From Thermoplasmata archaeon (GTDB taxonomy: Archaea > Thermoplasmatota > Thermoplasmata > Methanomassiliicoccales > Methanomethylophilaceae), in NCBI GenBank assembly GCA_015063165.1, contig SUSZ01000003.1, positions 1-64,000 on the forward strand: a DNA stretch of 64,000 nucleotides, written 5' to 3'. This document shows positions 1-8,664 of the stretch, piece by piece (the stretch's first letter is position 1; each line of letters begins with the position of its first letter). The translations under genes and the position numbers were made by a program. A model generated the notes under the pieces. It made no database searches. It had not been told where the DNA came from and saw nothing but the letters and a program-made list of their open reading frames with translations.

Positions 1-136
1 GAGACCTGGATGCGCCCATGGCGAGACGACTAGACGAACGGACGATCAGAAAAGACGCCGGTCGGTAGACATCCGTCCGCGACCGCATTACGAACTATCG
101 ACTCGGCCGAAGTTGTTACACACAGTCCCTGCAGGG

Positions 137-2215
137 TCAGTGGCCGAAGAAGAACTTCGTGGCCTCCGCCGCTGGGTCCGTCGAACGGGTCGCCTCTAGC
201 TGTCTCACGTAGCGGGACGCGCGGGCGTCCAGGATGACTGCCATTCCCCTGTCGGTCTCGGTCCTTATCAGACGTCCTATCGCCTGCTTCATCTTCCTCA
301 GAGCGGGAACCTCGCTGCAGTAGAGCCATCCTTTGCCTGCGCCGTATCTCTCGTCGAACATGGCGGACATCGCCTGCATCTCGGGAGACGGCGGAGGGTA
401 CGGAATTCCGACGATTATCGCGAAGCAGAGCTCGTCTCCGGGGAAGTCCATTCCTTCCGCTACAGATCCTCCCATGACGGAGAAGAACACGCCGTTCCTT
501 CCCGCGCGGAACTGGTCCAGGTTCGCCATGGTCTTGCGAAGGTTCCTGGACTCCTCCCAGTAGAGGTCCTTGTGGATGTGGTTCTCGAGATAGGGGCGCA
601 TGGCGCGCATGTTGTTGTATGACGTGAAGAAGACCAGGGTGTTCTTCTCGACCGACTCGCAGAGGCTCACGATGTACCTCTCGATGCGGTTCTGCATCCC
701 GGGGTCAGCTCTCATGTCGGCCTGTCTCGTGGTGACGCCGTCCACGTACACGACCTTCCTGTTCTCCGGCGGGAAGGGCGACGGATACGTGCGGAAGCGG
801 GTGGTGTCGGGAAGCCCGAGCACCCTGGCGTACTGGTTCAGCGGCTGGAGAGTTCCGGACATATGTACGGAGCCGGGGACTCCTCTGAGGAACATGGACA
901 CGTTCTCTGGCTCGATGCAGGATGCGCTCAGATATTCCCCGTCCTGGTCGATCTTCATCGTCCTCACGAACCTTCTGGAGGACACGGCGCACCAGTTCTG
1001 CATGGCCTTCCCCAGGGTCTCCAGCTCGGAAATGCGGGTGTCGCCGCTCTCCATGAGGATCCTGGTCCTCTCCTCTCCTAGCTCGGCCACGGTGTCCACA
1101 GCCATAGAGAAGTCTCCGCGGCTCATGCCGTACTTGGCCATCATTCTCTCTTCGATGAAGTCGCCGTCGAAGACGTATTCCTTCTGGCCGAGGCCCATCT
1201 TCTCGGTGGCGACCGCGCGCATGCAGTTCTTGAAGTATCTAATGAAGTCGGCCATCCTGATGCCAGGGGCGACGTCGGCGCGCTTCATGGCGTCGCATTC
1301 GTCTATCGCCGAATCGACCAGCCTCGCGTTTATCACGAAGCTCTCCTCGCCGCGGGCAGCATCGATGAAGTTGTGCGCCTCGTCTATGATCAGCGCCACG
1401 CCTGAGGCATCGCCGGCGGTGTTCAGGTTGGCCATGAGGTTGTTCCTGATGTCCGGGGACAGTATGTGGACGTACGGCACTGCGACGACGTCCATGCTTC
1501 TCATGAGTGCCTTCTTGGCCTCGTACGGGCAGGCACCGCGCTTCTCGCAGTAGCGGTCCAAGGCTTCGGACGTGGGGAACTCCTTCTTGCAGAACGATTC
1601 AATCGCAGGAAGCTCGGTTTTGACCCTGTCGTAGTACCTGCATCCGCCGGCCAGGCCCTTGTTGCTCTTCTGCTTCCTCTCGTCGCACATCATAGACAGG
1701 AGGTTCGGGGAGAGCGATTCGAATCCCGGCGTCCCGCGGTACAGGGGGCAGGACTTGTTCCTTCCAGTGACCGCTATCCCCGAGACGTTCCTTATAGTCC
1801 CGATGGCACGGAGCTCGCGCATGACCTGGTCGCTCTGGGAGATGGTCCTGGTGAGGTAGACTATCTTCTTACCGCGGGCCATCGCATGCTCCAGCGTGGC
1901 AGCAAGAGAGACTATAGTCTTACCAGTTCCGGTCCCCGACTCTATCACTATATGGCGACCGTCGTTCAGGGCGTTGCGGATGTCCTCGATGATCATCATC
2001 TGGCAGCCGCGAGGCTCGTACGGCATGTATTCCGCGCCTTCGACTGTTGTAGTCTTCAGAGGCTGTTCGGCTTTCCAATCCATCGAGTCGCTGAAAAGGC
2101 ATGACTGGTTGCTGACGGAAGACTCGTCTATGGGCGCCCCGCAGAGACGGCATCTCGTGCTCCCCGGAGGCATGAGGCTCTTGCAACGTTTACAGAACAT
2201 GCCCTGCATGGTCAT
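137..2215 (-). CDS. XPD/Rad3-like ATP-dependent DNA helicase
   Basis: A superfamily 2 helicase of the XPD/DinG type, expected to unwind DNA 5' to 3' in repair or replication. The N-terminus has a zinc ribbon of two CxxC pairs. Next come Walker A (SGTGTGKT, about residue 95), a cysteine-rich stretch of about 70 residues placed where XPD binds its 4Fe-4S cluster, the DEAH box (IIDEAHNF) and motif VI (QAIGRLIRT). The length of about 690 aa is normal. The longest frame opens with TTG at 2221. I prefer ATG at 2215, because a TATA-like box at 2233-2240 would place the transcript start next to it (leaderless mRNA). No operon partner is visible. Confidence 0.93.
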   Translation of the reverse strand: MTMQGMFCKRCKSLMPPGSTRCRLCGAPIDESSVSNQSCLFSDSMDWKAEQPLKTTTVEGAEYMPYEPRGCQMMIIEDIRNALNDGRHIVIESGTGTGKTIVSLAATLEHAMARGKKIVYLTRTISQSDQVMRELRAIGTIRNVSGIAVTGRNKSCPLYRGTPGFESLSPNLLSMMCDERKQKSNKGLAGGCRYYDRVKTELPAIESFCKKEFPTSEALDRYCEKRGACPYEAKKALMRSMDVVAVPYVHILSPDIRNNLMANLNTAGDASGVALIIDEAHNFIDAARGEESFVINARLVDSAIDECDAMKRADVAPGIRMADFIRYFKNCMRAVATEKMGLGQKEYVFDGDFIEERMMAKYGMSRGDFSMAVDTVAELGEERTRILMESGDTRISELETLGKAMQNWCAVSSRRFVRTMKIDQDGEYLSASCIEPENVSMFLRGVPGSVHMSGTLQPLNQYARVLGLPDTTRFRTYPSPFPPENRKVVYVDGVTTRQADMRADPGMQNRIERYIVSLCESVEKNTLVFFTSYNNMRAMRPYLENHIHKDLYWEESRNLRKTMANLDQFRAGRNGVFFSVMGGSVAEGMDFPGDELCFAIIVGIPYPPPSPEMQAMSAMFDERYGAGKGWLYCSEVPALRKMKQAIGRLIRTETDRGMAVILDARASRYVRQLEATRSTDPAAEATKFFFGH

Positions 2216-2232
2216 ACCCAATAGGGGGTTCT

Positions 2233-2240
2233 GTTATAAT
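2233..2240 (-). promoter_or_regulatory. TATA-like box for the helicase gene
   Basis: On the minus strand this reads TTATAAC. It lies about 20-25 nt upstream of the preferred ATG at 2215, the usual archaeal spacing for a leaderless transcript. Confidence 0.4.
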
Positions 2241-2298
2241 CCTAACCCTCGGATGCGAGGAGAATGCGATGATCCGTAAGGAATCCAGAATGCAGAGA

Positions 2299-2326
2299 TA
2301 AAAAAGAAACCGCCCACGCAGGGCGG
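2299..2326 (-). terminator. Hairpin terminator after the PNPOx-like gene
   Basis: A perfect 6-bp stem (CCGCCC/GGGCGG, 5-nt loop, 2310-2326) is followed on the minus strand by a T-rich tract. It sits just after the stop of the minus-strand gene at 2335. Confidence 0.7.
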
Positions 2327-2334
2327 ATTGGGTT

Positions 2335-2736
2335 TCAAGCCATCTTCTTTCCGGCTTCCATGCTGGCGCTCTGGTTGTAGACGGATTTCACGTCGAACAG
2401 CAGAACGGACTTGACGGGAAGGTGGAGGGCGTCCATGATAGCCTTGCTCATCTGGTCGAAGAGGGGTCCCTCGGTGACCTTGGCTTTGAGTTCGGTGTTG
2501 ACGGTGTAGGCTTCCATTCCCTTGATGACTCCGAAGGATGCCTTGGGGTTCTTCTCGAGGTTCTGCGCGGTGACGTCCAGGAAGATCTGGCAGATCATCA
2601 TGGTGTTGTCGTCTGCTACTCCGATGGTTCCGGCAGGAATCACGTGGGGCTTTCCGTTGCTGCAGGCGGTAGCGATCACTTTGCAGGCTTCTTTGTCGCC
2701 GAAAAGGGCTTTCACATTTGCGGGAATTGCAACCAT
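2335..2736 (-). CDS. Pyridoxamine 5'-phosphate oxidase family flavin-binding protein
   Basis: A 133-aa single-domain split-barrel protein of the PNPOx-like superfamily, which usually binds FMN or F420. Visible family features are the early VIATACSNGKPHVIPAG strand pair and the FLDVTAQNLEKNPKA segment. The frame is open a further 32 codons upstream, but that stretch is low-complexity and contains the promoter. The ATG at 2736 has a GAGG ribosome-binding site 8 nt away and gives the normal family length. A TTTTAA box and a TATCAT-T-ATGATA dyad lie upstream. The true substrate cannot be told from sequence; a role in flavin redox or stress is a guess. Confidence 0.85.
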   Translation of the reverse strand: MVAIPANVKALFGDKEACKVIATACSNGKPHVIPAGTIGVADDNTMMICQIFLDVTAQNLEKNPKASFGVIKGMEAYTVNTELKAKVTEGPLFDQMSKAIMDALHLPVKSVLLFDVKSVYNQSASMEAGKKMA

Positions 2737-2784
2737 GTTGTTTTCCTCGTTATCGTCATCAGTGTTGGTCGACTTAAAAGTTCG

Positions 2785-2797
2785 TATCATTATGATA
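2785..2797. promoter_or_regulatory. Palindrome TATCAT-T-ATGATA upstream of the PNPOx-like gene
   Basis: A perfect 13-bp dyad lies a few bases upstream of the TTTTAA promoter element (about 2774-2779) of the minus-strand gene. That position suits an operator. Similar TATCA/TGATA dyads occur at 30799 and 36592. Confidence 0.4.
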
Positions 2798-2842
2798 TCG
2801 AATCGGAAGCATCGAGAATGTCCAGCGGACAACCTGGCCTGC

Positions 2843-3700
2843 TCATTCTTTGATGTTCCAGAGATCGAGCCCGGCCTCGTCCGCCCATTTCTTGGTGTCC
2901 GCGTAGAGCTGCGTCCTTGCGAAGTCCGAATCGGAGAAGGCGAGCCTCAGAGAACCTCCCAGGGCGCCCTCGGTCAAGGACCTGGCGTTGAACGAGCCCA
3001 GGCTCTTCTGGAGCACCAGGAGCAGTATGGCCACGGTGTCGTGCCCTCTGGCGGCTATCCAGGGGTCGTCCAGATTCCTTATCTCGTCCTCCAGCTGGCG
3101 GAGGAGCGTCTTCTTGGAGATCCCTGAAGGCCTGGAGTTCATCACCACCACGTCGATCATCGCGGCCATGTCGATGGATATCGTGCGGGGGTTGACGAAT
3201 CTGGACACGTCGAGGTCTCCGAAGTTCAGCCCCAGGCCGCTTTTCTTGGACACGTGCATCAGCAATCCCACCGGATAGCTTGTTTCTATGAGCGAATCCT
3301 TCACGGAGCCGTATCTGTCTTCGAAGCTGCGCACCTTCTCGCGGTCGCCGTACTCGTCAATAATGTCGTCGAAAGCGTTGCTCTCGATGCACATCATCTC
3401 CATGTCCCTGCAGTCGGTGTAGAAGAGCGGAGGGGAAGGACGTTTGTCCTCCAGAAGGTCCAGGTCCGCATCCGCTATCCCGATGACCTCCTTCACCCCG
3501 CGACGCTGGACCAGCTCGGTGAGGCATCTCTTCACCGCATCCTTGGAATGGCATTGGATGATGTGCGCCTCGGACGCCAGGAACTTCCCGTACACGCGGT
3601 CGTCGGTGACCCCTTCAACGAGAACGAAGGCTCCGCTGTACACGGTGCGGCTCATCGAGATCTCGTTGCAGATGTCGTAGAACGATAGATGCTCACGCAT
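2843..3700 (-). CDS. DUF4435 TOPRIM-like protein, AriB-like (PARIS-type defence effector)
   Basis: A 285-aa protein with a TOPRIM-like signature: the acidic FVLVEGVTDD strand (Glu29) and the later GIADADLD motif (Asp77, Asp79). This is the pattern of DUF4435 proteins. It is the second gene of a pair and overlaps the upstream ATPase gene by 8 nt, so the two are probably co-translated. In known PARIS systems the AriB partner is a DUF4435 nuclease held by the AriA ATPase and released when a phage protein is sensed. That the same happens here is inferred from domain pairing and gene order. It could instead be a related OLD/TOPRIM-type nuclease system. Confidence 0.75.
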   Translation of the reverse strand: MREHLSFYDICNEISMSRTVYSGAFVLVEGVTDDRVYGKFLASEAHIIQCHSKDAVKRCLTELVQRRGVKEVIGIADADLDLLEDKRPSPPLFYTDCRDMEMMCIESNAFDDIIDEYGDREKVRSFEDRYGSVKDSLIETSYPVGLLMHVSKKSGLGLNFGDLDVSRFVNPRTISIDMAAMIDVVVMNSRPSGISKKTLLRQLEDEIRNLDDPWIAARGHDTVAILLLVLQKSLGSFNARSLTEGALGGSLRLAFSDSDFARTQLYADTKKWADEAGLDLWNIKE

Positions 3701-4730
3701 TGGTAGGATTCATCTCCCTGGCGCAGTCCCACAGGTCGTGGATGACCTGCGGAGAATGGGTCGCGACGATGATCTGCACCTTTCTGACCCTGCAGATGTC
3801 GTTGAAGATCTTTCCGAGCCTTTGCTGCCAGGTTATGTGAAGGGAGATCTCGGGCTCGTCTATGACGATGATCGTCCCGGGCTCGGCGTGGAACAGCAGG
3901 TTGTACATGATGATCATTATCTGCTTCTCGCCCGAGGACAGCTTGTTCAGCTGGAGTGCTCCGCCGCCGTTGAGGTTGATGACGATCTTCCCGTTGTCGG
4001 AAAGCTCGACCTTCTTGCCGATGAAGAACTCGTTGATCACGTCCATGAAGATGACGATCGACTCGGCCAGGATGTAGTTCTTGTCGACGTACTCCGAAAT
4101 GGAGTAGGCGAGGTCCTCGTAGTCCTTCCTGTAGTTGAGGAGCTCGTACCTGGACGGAGGGAACCTGTATCCTGCGGGTATGTCCGGCTCGAATCCCGCG
4201 TCCTTGATGAAGTCCAGCTTGGCCTTGAGGTCCTTGCACCAGAACTCCAGCTCGCTGTCGGACATCTCCTTCCTCTCTCCGGTGTAAGGGGTCAGCTCGG
4301 AATGCTCGCGGGAGTACCTGATACGCTCGTACAGCTCCTGCGCATACGTCTCCAGGGCGGGGCTCATATGGCCGTCCCTCTTCTTCACCATCAGCCTCTC
4401 CGGAGCGATGTAGGTGACGTCGCAGATGGCTGCCATCTCGTCGGGGGTGATAGGGGTCTCCAGCTCGTTCTTCTGCATCTGGATAAGAAGCTCTCCGGAC
4501 TCGTTCTCGATGATCAGGACGGACTCGTCGCTGAATTCGATGTCCATCCTCTCGAAGGGGATTTCGGACAGGTACTTGACATCGCCTTTCATGGCGGCGT
4601 ACACCATGTGCATGAGAGTGCTTTTGCCGTATCCGTTCGGAGAATGGATGAAAGACAGGCCGTCGCACAGGTTCAACGTGTAGGTGAATTGGTTGAATAG
4701 CCTGCTAACGTAGAGCGATTTGATGATCAT
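3693..4730 (-). CDS. AAA/ABC-type ATPase, AriA-like (PARIS-type defence sensor)
   Basis: A 345-aa ATPase of the SMC/ABC-like AAA_21/AAA_15 group. It carries Walker A SPNGYGKST (residues 30-38), an ABC signature LSSGE (about 264-268), Walker B VIDEPEIS (Asp291-Glu292) and a switch histidine in VATHSP. The middle 200 residues are helical and lack a recognised domain. It is first in a two-gene unit with a DUF4435 protein. This pairing is typical of PARIS anti-phage systems, where AriA forms the scaffold that senses phage anti-restriction proteins. ATG at 4730 follows a purine-rich GGAAGGG site. It is somewhat shorter than the AriA proteins I know. Confidence 0.78.
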   Translation of the reverse strand: MIIKSLYVSRLFNQFTYTLNLCDGLSFIHSPNGYGKSTLMHMVYAAMKGDVKYLSEIPFERMDIEFSDESVLIIENESGELLIQMQKNELETPITPDEMAAICDVTYIAPERLMVKKRDGHMSPALETYAQELYERIRYSREHSELTPYTGERKEMSDSELEFWCKDLKAKLDFIKDAGFEPDIPAGYRFPPSRYELLNYRKDYEDLAYSISEYVDKNYILAESIVIFMDVINEFFIGKKVELSDNGKIVINLNGGGALQLNKLSSGEKQIMIIMYNLLFHAEPGTIIVIDEPEISLHITWQQRLGKIFNDICRVRKVQIIVATHSPQVIHDLWDCAREMNPTNA

Positions 4731-4834
4731 ATGACCCTTCCGTGAATCGGAATACGGTTATTTATTCAATGCTATGGTAGTCTGGACGTCCGTTCTTGCG
4801 ATAACGTTAATTCGGTGTCGTGCATCCTTGGCGC

Positions 4835-5671
4835 ATGGATACCGAGGCGGAGTTTGCTGCGGTTCGTAAGGACATTTCCGAAGGCAGGCTTTCAGAGGTT
4901 CCGCTGAAGATAAGGTCGATAGCGGAATCCAGCGACGAGCCGTTCACCATCATCAAGTGCATGTCGCTACTCAAGTCGGTGGGCGACGACTCTGTGATGC
5001 TGGACCTTATGAAGATGCTCACCTCGTCCCTCAAGGACGACGAGACCAGGCTGCAGTCCGCCATCGCCCTCAGGAGCCTCGGATACCCTTCGAACGCCCT
5101 AGGCTTTCTGAAGGAGCTGGGAGACGGCGACAGGGTTCTGAGGGAATCTGCCCGCTGCCTCATGGACATGGAGGAGTACGACGCCGCCCTGGACCGTCTC
5201 AGGGCTATTGCAGAGCAGACATCGGAAGACGGATGCATGGTCGTGGAGTCCCTCAGCTCTCTCGGGGAGCACAGCGATGCCGTCAGAGAGGCCTCCTCCC
5301 TGCTGTCCAAGTATCCCAAGGATTACGACGTCAGGGTACGCTATGCTTCGGCTCTCATCTCCGCAGGCAGGCAGAAGGAGGCCGTGAAGTTCGTCCGCGA
5401 CGGTCTAAAGGACAAGAGCGCCGACTCCAACGCTCTGGCAGGATACGTCATGTGGGTCATCGGCAACGTGAAGTCCGCCGGCGCCTACTCGAGCAGAGCT
5501 GTCCAGATCGACAACAAACATGTCGGAGGGATGGAGGTGCTCGGGCTCTGCCTGGCCGAGAAGGGCGAGATAGACAAGGCCCGCATCGTGGCGGGCGCCA
5601 TAAACGAGGTCCGTCCCGGCGACAAGGCCGTCCTTAACATACTCTCTTATTGCGAGTTGAAGAGCAGCTGA
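4835..5671 (+). CDS. TPR-repeat protein
   Basis: A 278-aa soluble, all-helical protein made of degenerate tetratricopeptide-like repeats. One example is the segment around SAIALRSLGYPSNALGFLKE; later segments keep the small-residue/aromatic spacing (YDAALDRLRAIAE, LCLAEKGEIDKARIVA). TPR proteins are protein-interaction scaffolds. Nothing here names the partner. It is divergent from the PARIS-like pair and convergent with trkH. The longest frame starts at GTG 4820; I chose the ATG at 4835, without a decisive ribosome-binding site. Confidence 0.75.
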   Translation: MDTEAEFAAVRKDISEGRLSEVPLKIRSIAESSDEPFTIIKCMSLLKSVGDDSVMLDLMKMLTSSLKDDETRLQSAIALRSLGYPSNALGFLKELGDGDRVLRESARCLMDMEEYDAALDRLRAIAEQTSEDGCMVVESLSSLGEHSDAVREASSLLSKYPKDYDVRVRYASALISAGRQKEAVKFVRDGLKDKSADSNALAGYVMWVIGNVKSAGAYSSRAVQIDNKHVGGMEVLGLCLAEKGEIDKARIVAGAINEVRPGDKAVLNILSYCELKSS

Positions 5672-5674
5672 GGC

Positions 5675-7210
5675 TCAGATCCTTCTGCGCTTCCATTTGG
5701 CGGTCCTTCTGTGGTTTCTGACGGTCTCCTTCCAGAAGGTGGGGGAGATGAACACAATCGCCGTCAGGATCTCCAGACGGCCGATCCACATCAGCATCAT
5801 CATGACGATCTTGGCAGGTTCGTTTATGTCGCAGAAGCTCCCGTTCGTTCCGAAGTCGAGGAATGTGGTGCCCAGGTTGCTGACCATGGCGATGGCGATG
5901 TTCACCGCGTCGACGATGTGGTATCCGCACATCATGATCGCGATGGAACCCACGATGAGGGTGATTATGAACAGCATCAGTATGGAGAAAGCCGACAGGA
6001 CCGCGCTGTGGCTGAGGACCTGGCCGTCTACCCTGACGTCCTTGACGGCGCTGGGATGGAGGGTCTTGCTGACGGTCACCTTCATGAACTGGTAGATGAC
6101 GTTCAGCCTTCCGATCTTGATTCCTCCGCTGGTGGACCCGGAAGAGGCTCCGATGAATCCGACCATCAGCAGGATGGTCATGCACTCCGCGGGGAACAGG
6201 GACAGGTTGTTGATCGACATGCCGGTGCTGGTTCCCATGGAGACCACAGAGAACACCGAGTTCCAGATCTGGTCGAGGATCGAATTCACGGACCATTCGT
6301 CGATGTTGGAGTTCAGCACGAACATCGCGAAGATGAGGACGATGCATATCGCGAACCACTCCACGTTGAACCTGAACTCGGAGTTGGTCCTGTAGATGCC
6401 TTTCTGGTTGCGCCTGATGGCGTTGTAGTGGAGGTAGAAGTTCACTCCTCCGAGGAACATGAAGACGGTGGTGACGAGCTGCACCGCGAACGAGTAGTCG
6501 GCCATGCTGCTGGTGTTGTTCAGGAACCCTCCGGTCGAGATGGTCGCGAAGGTGAGGCACAGCGCATCCACCATCCCCACCCCGAGGATGACGATGATGA
6601 CGTAGTTGGCTAGGGTGAACAGCGCGTAGACCATGATGAAGGAGATCGCGGCCTTCTCCATCTTGATAGTATAGTCGGAGGAGCTGGAACCGGCCAGCTC
6701 GTTGATGAAGAGGGAACGTCCGATTCCCACCATGGGCAGGACGTACATGAAGACCAATATGACCGCGATACCTCCGACCCACTGGGTGAAGGACCTCCAT
6801 ACCATCAGGGACACTGGCCAGACGGTCGGGTCGGGAAGAATGGTGGCTCCGGTCGTGGTGAATCCGCTGACGGATTCGAAGATGGAATCGAGAGGAGACA
6901 GGCCGAGTATGAGGTAAGGGACTGCTCCGACGACGAACAGCTCCAGCCAGCAGAGGCCCATCATCATGAGGCCGTTGGTGGGTTTGAAATCGACCGATTT
7001 CCTGAACAGTATGAACTGCAGGCTTCCGGCTGTTATCAGCGGGATGGCTTCCGCCACGAACGGGCGCGGATCCTCTCCCAGGACGAGAGCTACGAAGGTA
7101 GGCACCATCAGGCAGACCGCCAGGATGACCTCGATCAGACCAAGCGTCTTTACGGTGGTGCTGTTCCAGACAGCGTACCTGCTCCTGTCCAGTACTCCCA
7201 AGACTCTCAC
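5675..7210 (-). CDS. trkH: TrkH-type potassium uptake membrane subunit
   Basis: A 511-aa polytopic membrane protein of the Trk/Ktr/HKT superfamily that conducts K+ in response to its RCK partner. Four pore loops can be followed: GFTTTGAT, ATISTGGF, MGTSTGMS and SNLGTTF, each with the selectivity-filter glycine. About ten membrane spans surround them. It overlaps the upstream trkA gene by 4 nt (ATGA), so the gating subunit and channel are translationally coupled. The length is typical of TrkH. Confidence 0.93.
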   Translation of the reverse strand: MRVLGVLDRSRYAVWNSTTVKTLGLIEVILAVCLMVPTFVALVLGEDPRPFVAEAIPLITAGSLQFILFRKSVDFKPTNGLMMMGLCWLELFVVGAVPYLILGLSPLDSIFESVSGFTTTGATILPDPTVWPVSLMVWRSFTQWVGGIAVILVFMYVLPMVGIGRSLFINELAGSSSSDYTIKMEKAAISFIMVYALFTLANYVIIVILGVGMVDALCLTFATISTGGFLNNTSSMADYSFAVQLVTTVFMFLGGVNFYLHYNAIRRNQKGIYRTNSEFRFNVEWFAICIVLIFAMFVLNSNIDEWSVNSILDQIWNSVFSVVSMGTSTGMSINNLSLFPAECMTILLMVGFIGASSGSTSGGIKIGRLNVIYQFMKVTVSKTLHPSAVKDVRVDGQVLSHSAVLSAFSILMLFIITLIVGSIAIMMCGYHIVDAVNIAIAMVSNLGTTFLDFGTNGSFCDINEPAKIVMMMLMWIGRLEILTAIVFISPTFWKETVRNHRRTAKWKRRRI

Positions 7211-8559
7211 ATCTCCGGGATGCCGTTCTTTCCGAACAGCTTCTTGATCTCGGTCTCGCGGGTGAGGTTGGTGAACACTATCAGCTGGTCGCCTTCGAGG
7301 ATCATGGTGTCGAAGTCGGGATAGATGATGTCCCCTTTGCGAGAGATGGCGGCGACCTTTATCCCCGAGGGGATGCGGACGTCTCCGAGGTATCTGTTGC
7401 AGAACTTGGAATCGTGGTCGACCACATGCAGGAAGAAGAGCTCGTTGTAGTTCTTCATCCTCATCAGGGCGAGGTCGTCGGGAAGAAGACAGCGGGTGAT
7501 CTCGTTGGAGATGATCCTGTAGTATCCCACGATGGTGTCCAGCCCCGTGTAGGCGAAGATGTCCTTGTACTCAGGCTTGAAGTACCTGGTCACGACCTTC
7601 TTCGAGTTGCGCCTCTCCGCTGACATGCACATGAGCAGGTTGGTGTCGTCGGATCCGGAAGTGACGAGAAGGCAATCGGTTTTGAAAAGGTCCTCGGCTC
7701 TTTGAGCGGCGGGGTCTTTGAAGTCCTCGTTCAGCACCAGCGCCTCGGGGATCTCCTTGGACAGCATCCTGCATTTATCGGGGTCGGAGTCCACGATCTT
7801 GACGAACCTCTTGGTCTTGTCCTTCAGGAGCATCTTCGCGACGTTGGTCCCCACGATGGATCCGCCCAGGATCACGAACTCCACGGCTTTCACGTCCACT
7901 CCCATGTAATCGTTGAATTCGGCGAGGCCTTTCTTGCTCCCGATGACGCAGATGCTGTCCCCGACGCGGATTTCCATGGTGTCGACGTCCAGGTGCATCT
8001 CCCCGTCGCGGTATATCCCGAACACCGCGCATTCCTCGGGCAGCTTGAAATGGAGGACCACGGTCCCGACGATGTCATGGTCGAGGGTGACGCGGTAGAC
8101 CGCAGTTCCGATCCCGACCGAGTCGACGAACTCGTAGTCAGTGACGTTCTCCATGATGGCCATGCGGTACATCTTCTCCGCGGTCATCATCTCGGGCGAG
8201 ATGATCATGTCGACCCCTTCGAACCCCTCGTCGGTGAGCTCGATGCGGAAGTCAGGGTCGTTCACCGATGCGATGGTCTTGATCTTCGGGTCGATCCTCT
8301 TGGTCATCATGCAGATGAAGAGGTTGACGGCGTCGTCCTTGAGGGTGGAGACGACGGCTTCCGCCTTGTGCTTCTCTATGGCTTCCTTCAGAACACGGGG
8401 GTTCGACCCGTTCTCGTGAAGAACGGATACGTTGAGGCTGCTTTTGACCTTCTCCGCCATAGACGTGTCGCTGTCTATGACTAGGACGTCGTGGACACCG
8501 CATATCGTCTCGGCGGAAACGTATCCGACGTTCCCTGCGCCAATAATTATTACCCTCAT
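7207..8559 (-). CDS. trkA: TrkA-type potassium transporter regulatory subunit (two RCK domains)
   Basis: A 450-aa cytoplasmic protein with two successive RCK halves. The first starts with the Rossmann motif MRVIIIGAGNVGY, the second with VEFVILGGSIVGTNVAK near residue 230. Each is followed by a TrkA_C-like region. RCK domains bind NAD(H) or nucleotides and gate TrkH. The open frame extends 14 codons upstream, but the canonical Rossmann start is ATG 8559. It forms an operon with trkH through a 4-nt overlap. Confidence 0.93.
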   Translation of the reverse strand: MRVIIIGAGNVGYVSAETICGVHDVLVIDSDTSMAEKVKSSLNVSVLHENGSNPRVLKEAIEKHKAEAVVSTLKDDAVNLFICMMTKRIDPKIKTIASVNDPDFRIELTDEGFEGVDMIISPEMMTAEKMYRMAIMENVTDYEFVDSVGIGTAVYRVTLDHDIVGTVVLHFKLPEECAVFGIYRDGEMHLDVDTMEIRVGDSICVIGSKKGLAEFNDYMGVDVKAVEFVILGGSIVGTNVAKMLLKDKTKRFVKIVDSDPDKCRMLSKEIPEALVLNEDFKDPAAQRAEDLFKTDCLLVTSGSDDTNLLMCMSAERRNSKKVVTRYFKPEYKDIFAYTGLDTIVGYYRIISNEITRCLLPDDLALMRMKNYNELFFLHVVDHDSKFCNRYLGDVRIPSGIKVAAISRKGDIIYPDFDTMILEGDQLIVFTNLTRETEIKKLFGKNGIPEM

Positions 8560-8664
8560 GTGCGGGGCTGGATGATTGTTGGCGTTATAATAATTATCCA
8601 TGGATGCATCGTCGTCTTAATTTTATACCTAAGGATTAAGTGCTCATCTAGCATTGAGTGGCTC

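Noticed and set aside
1-136. Possible RNA gene or terminator at the window edge
   Set aside because: Only a short CCCTGCAGGG palindrome is seen; no T-run or recognisable RNA structure.
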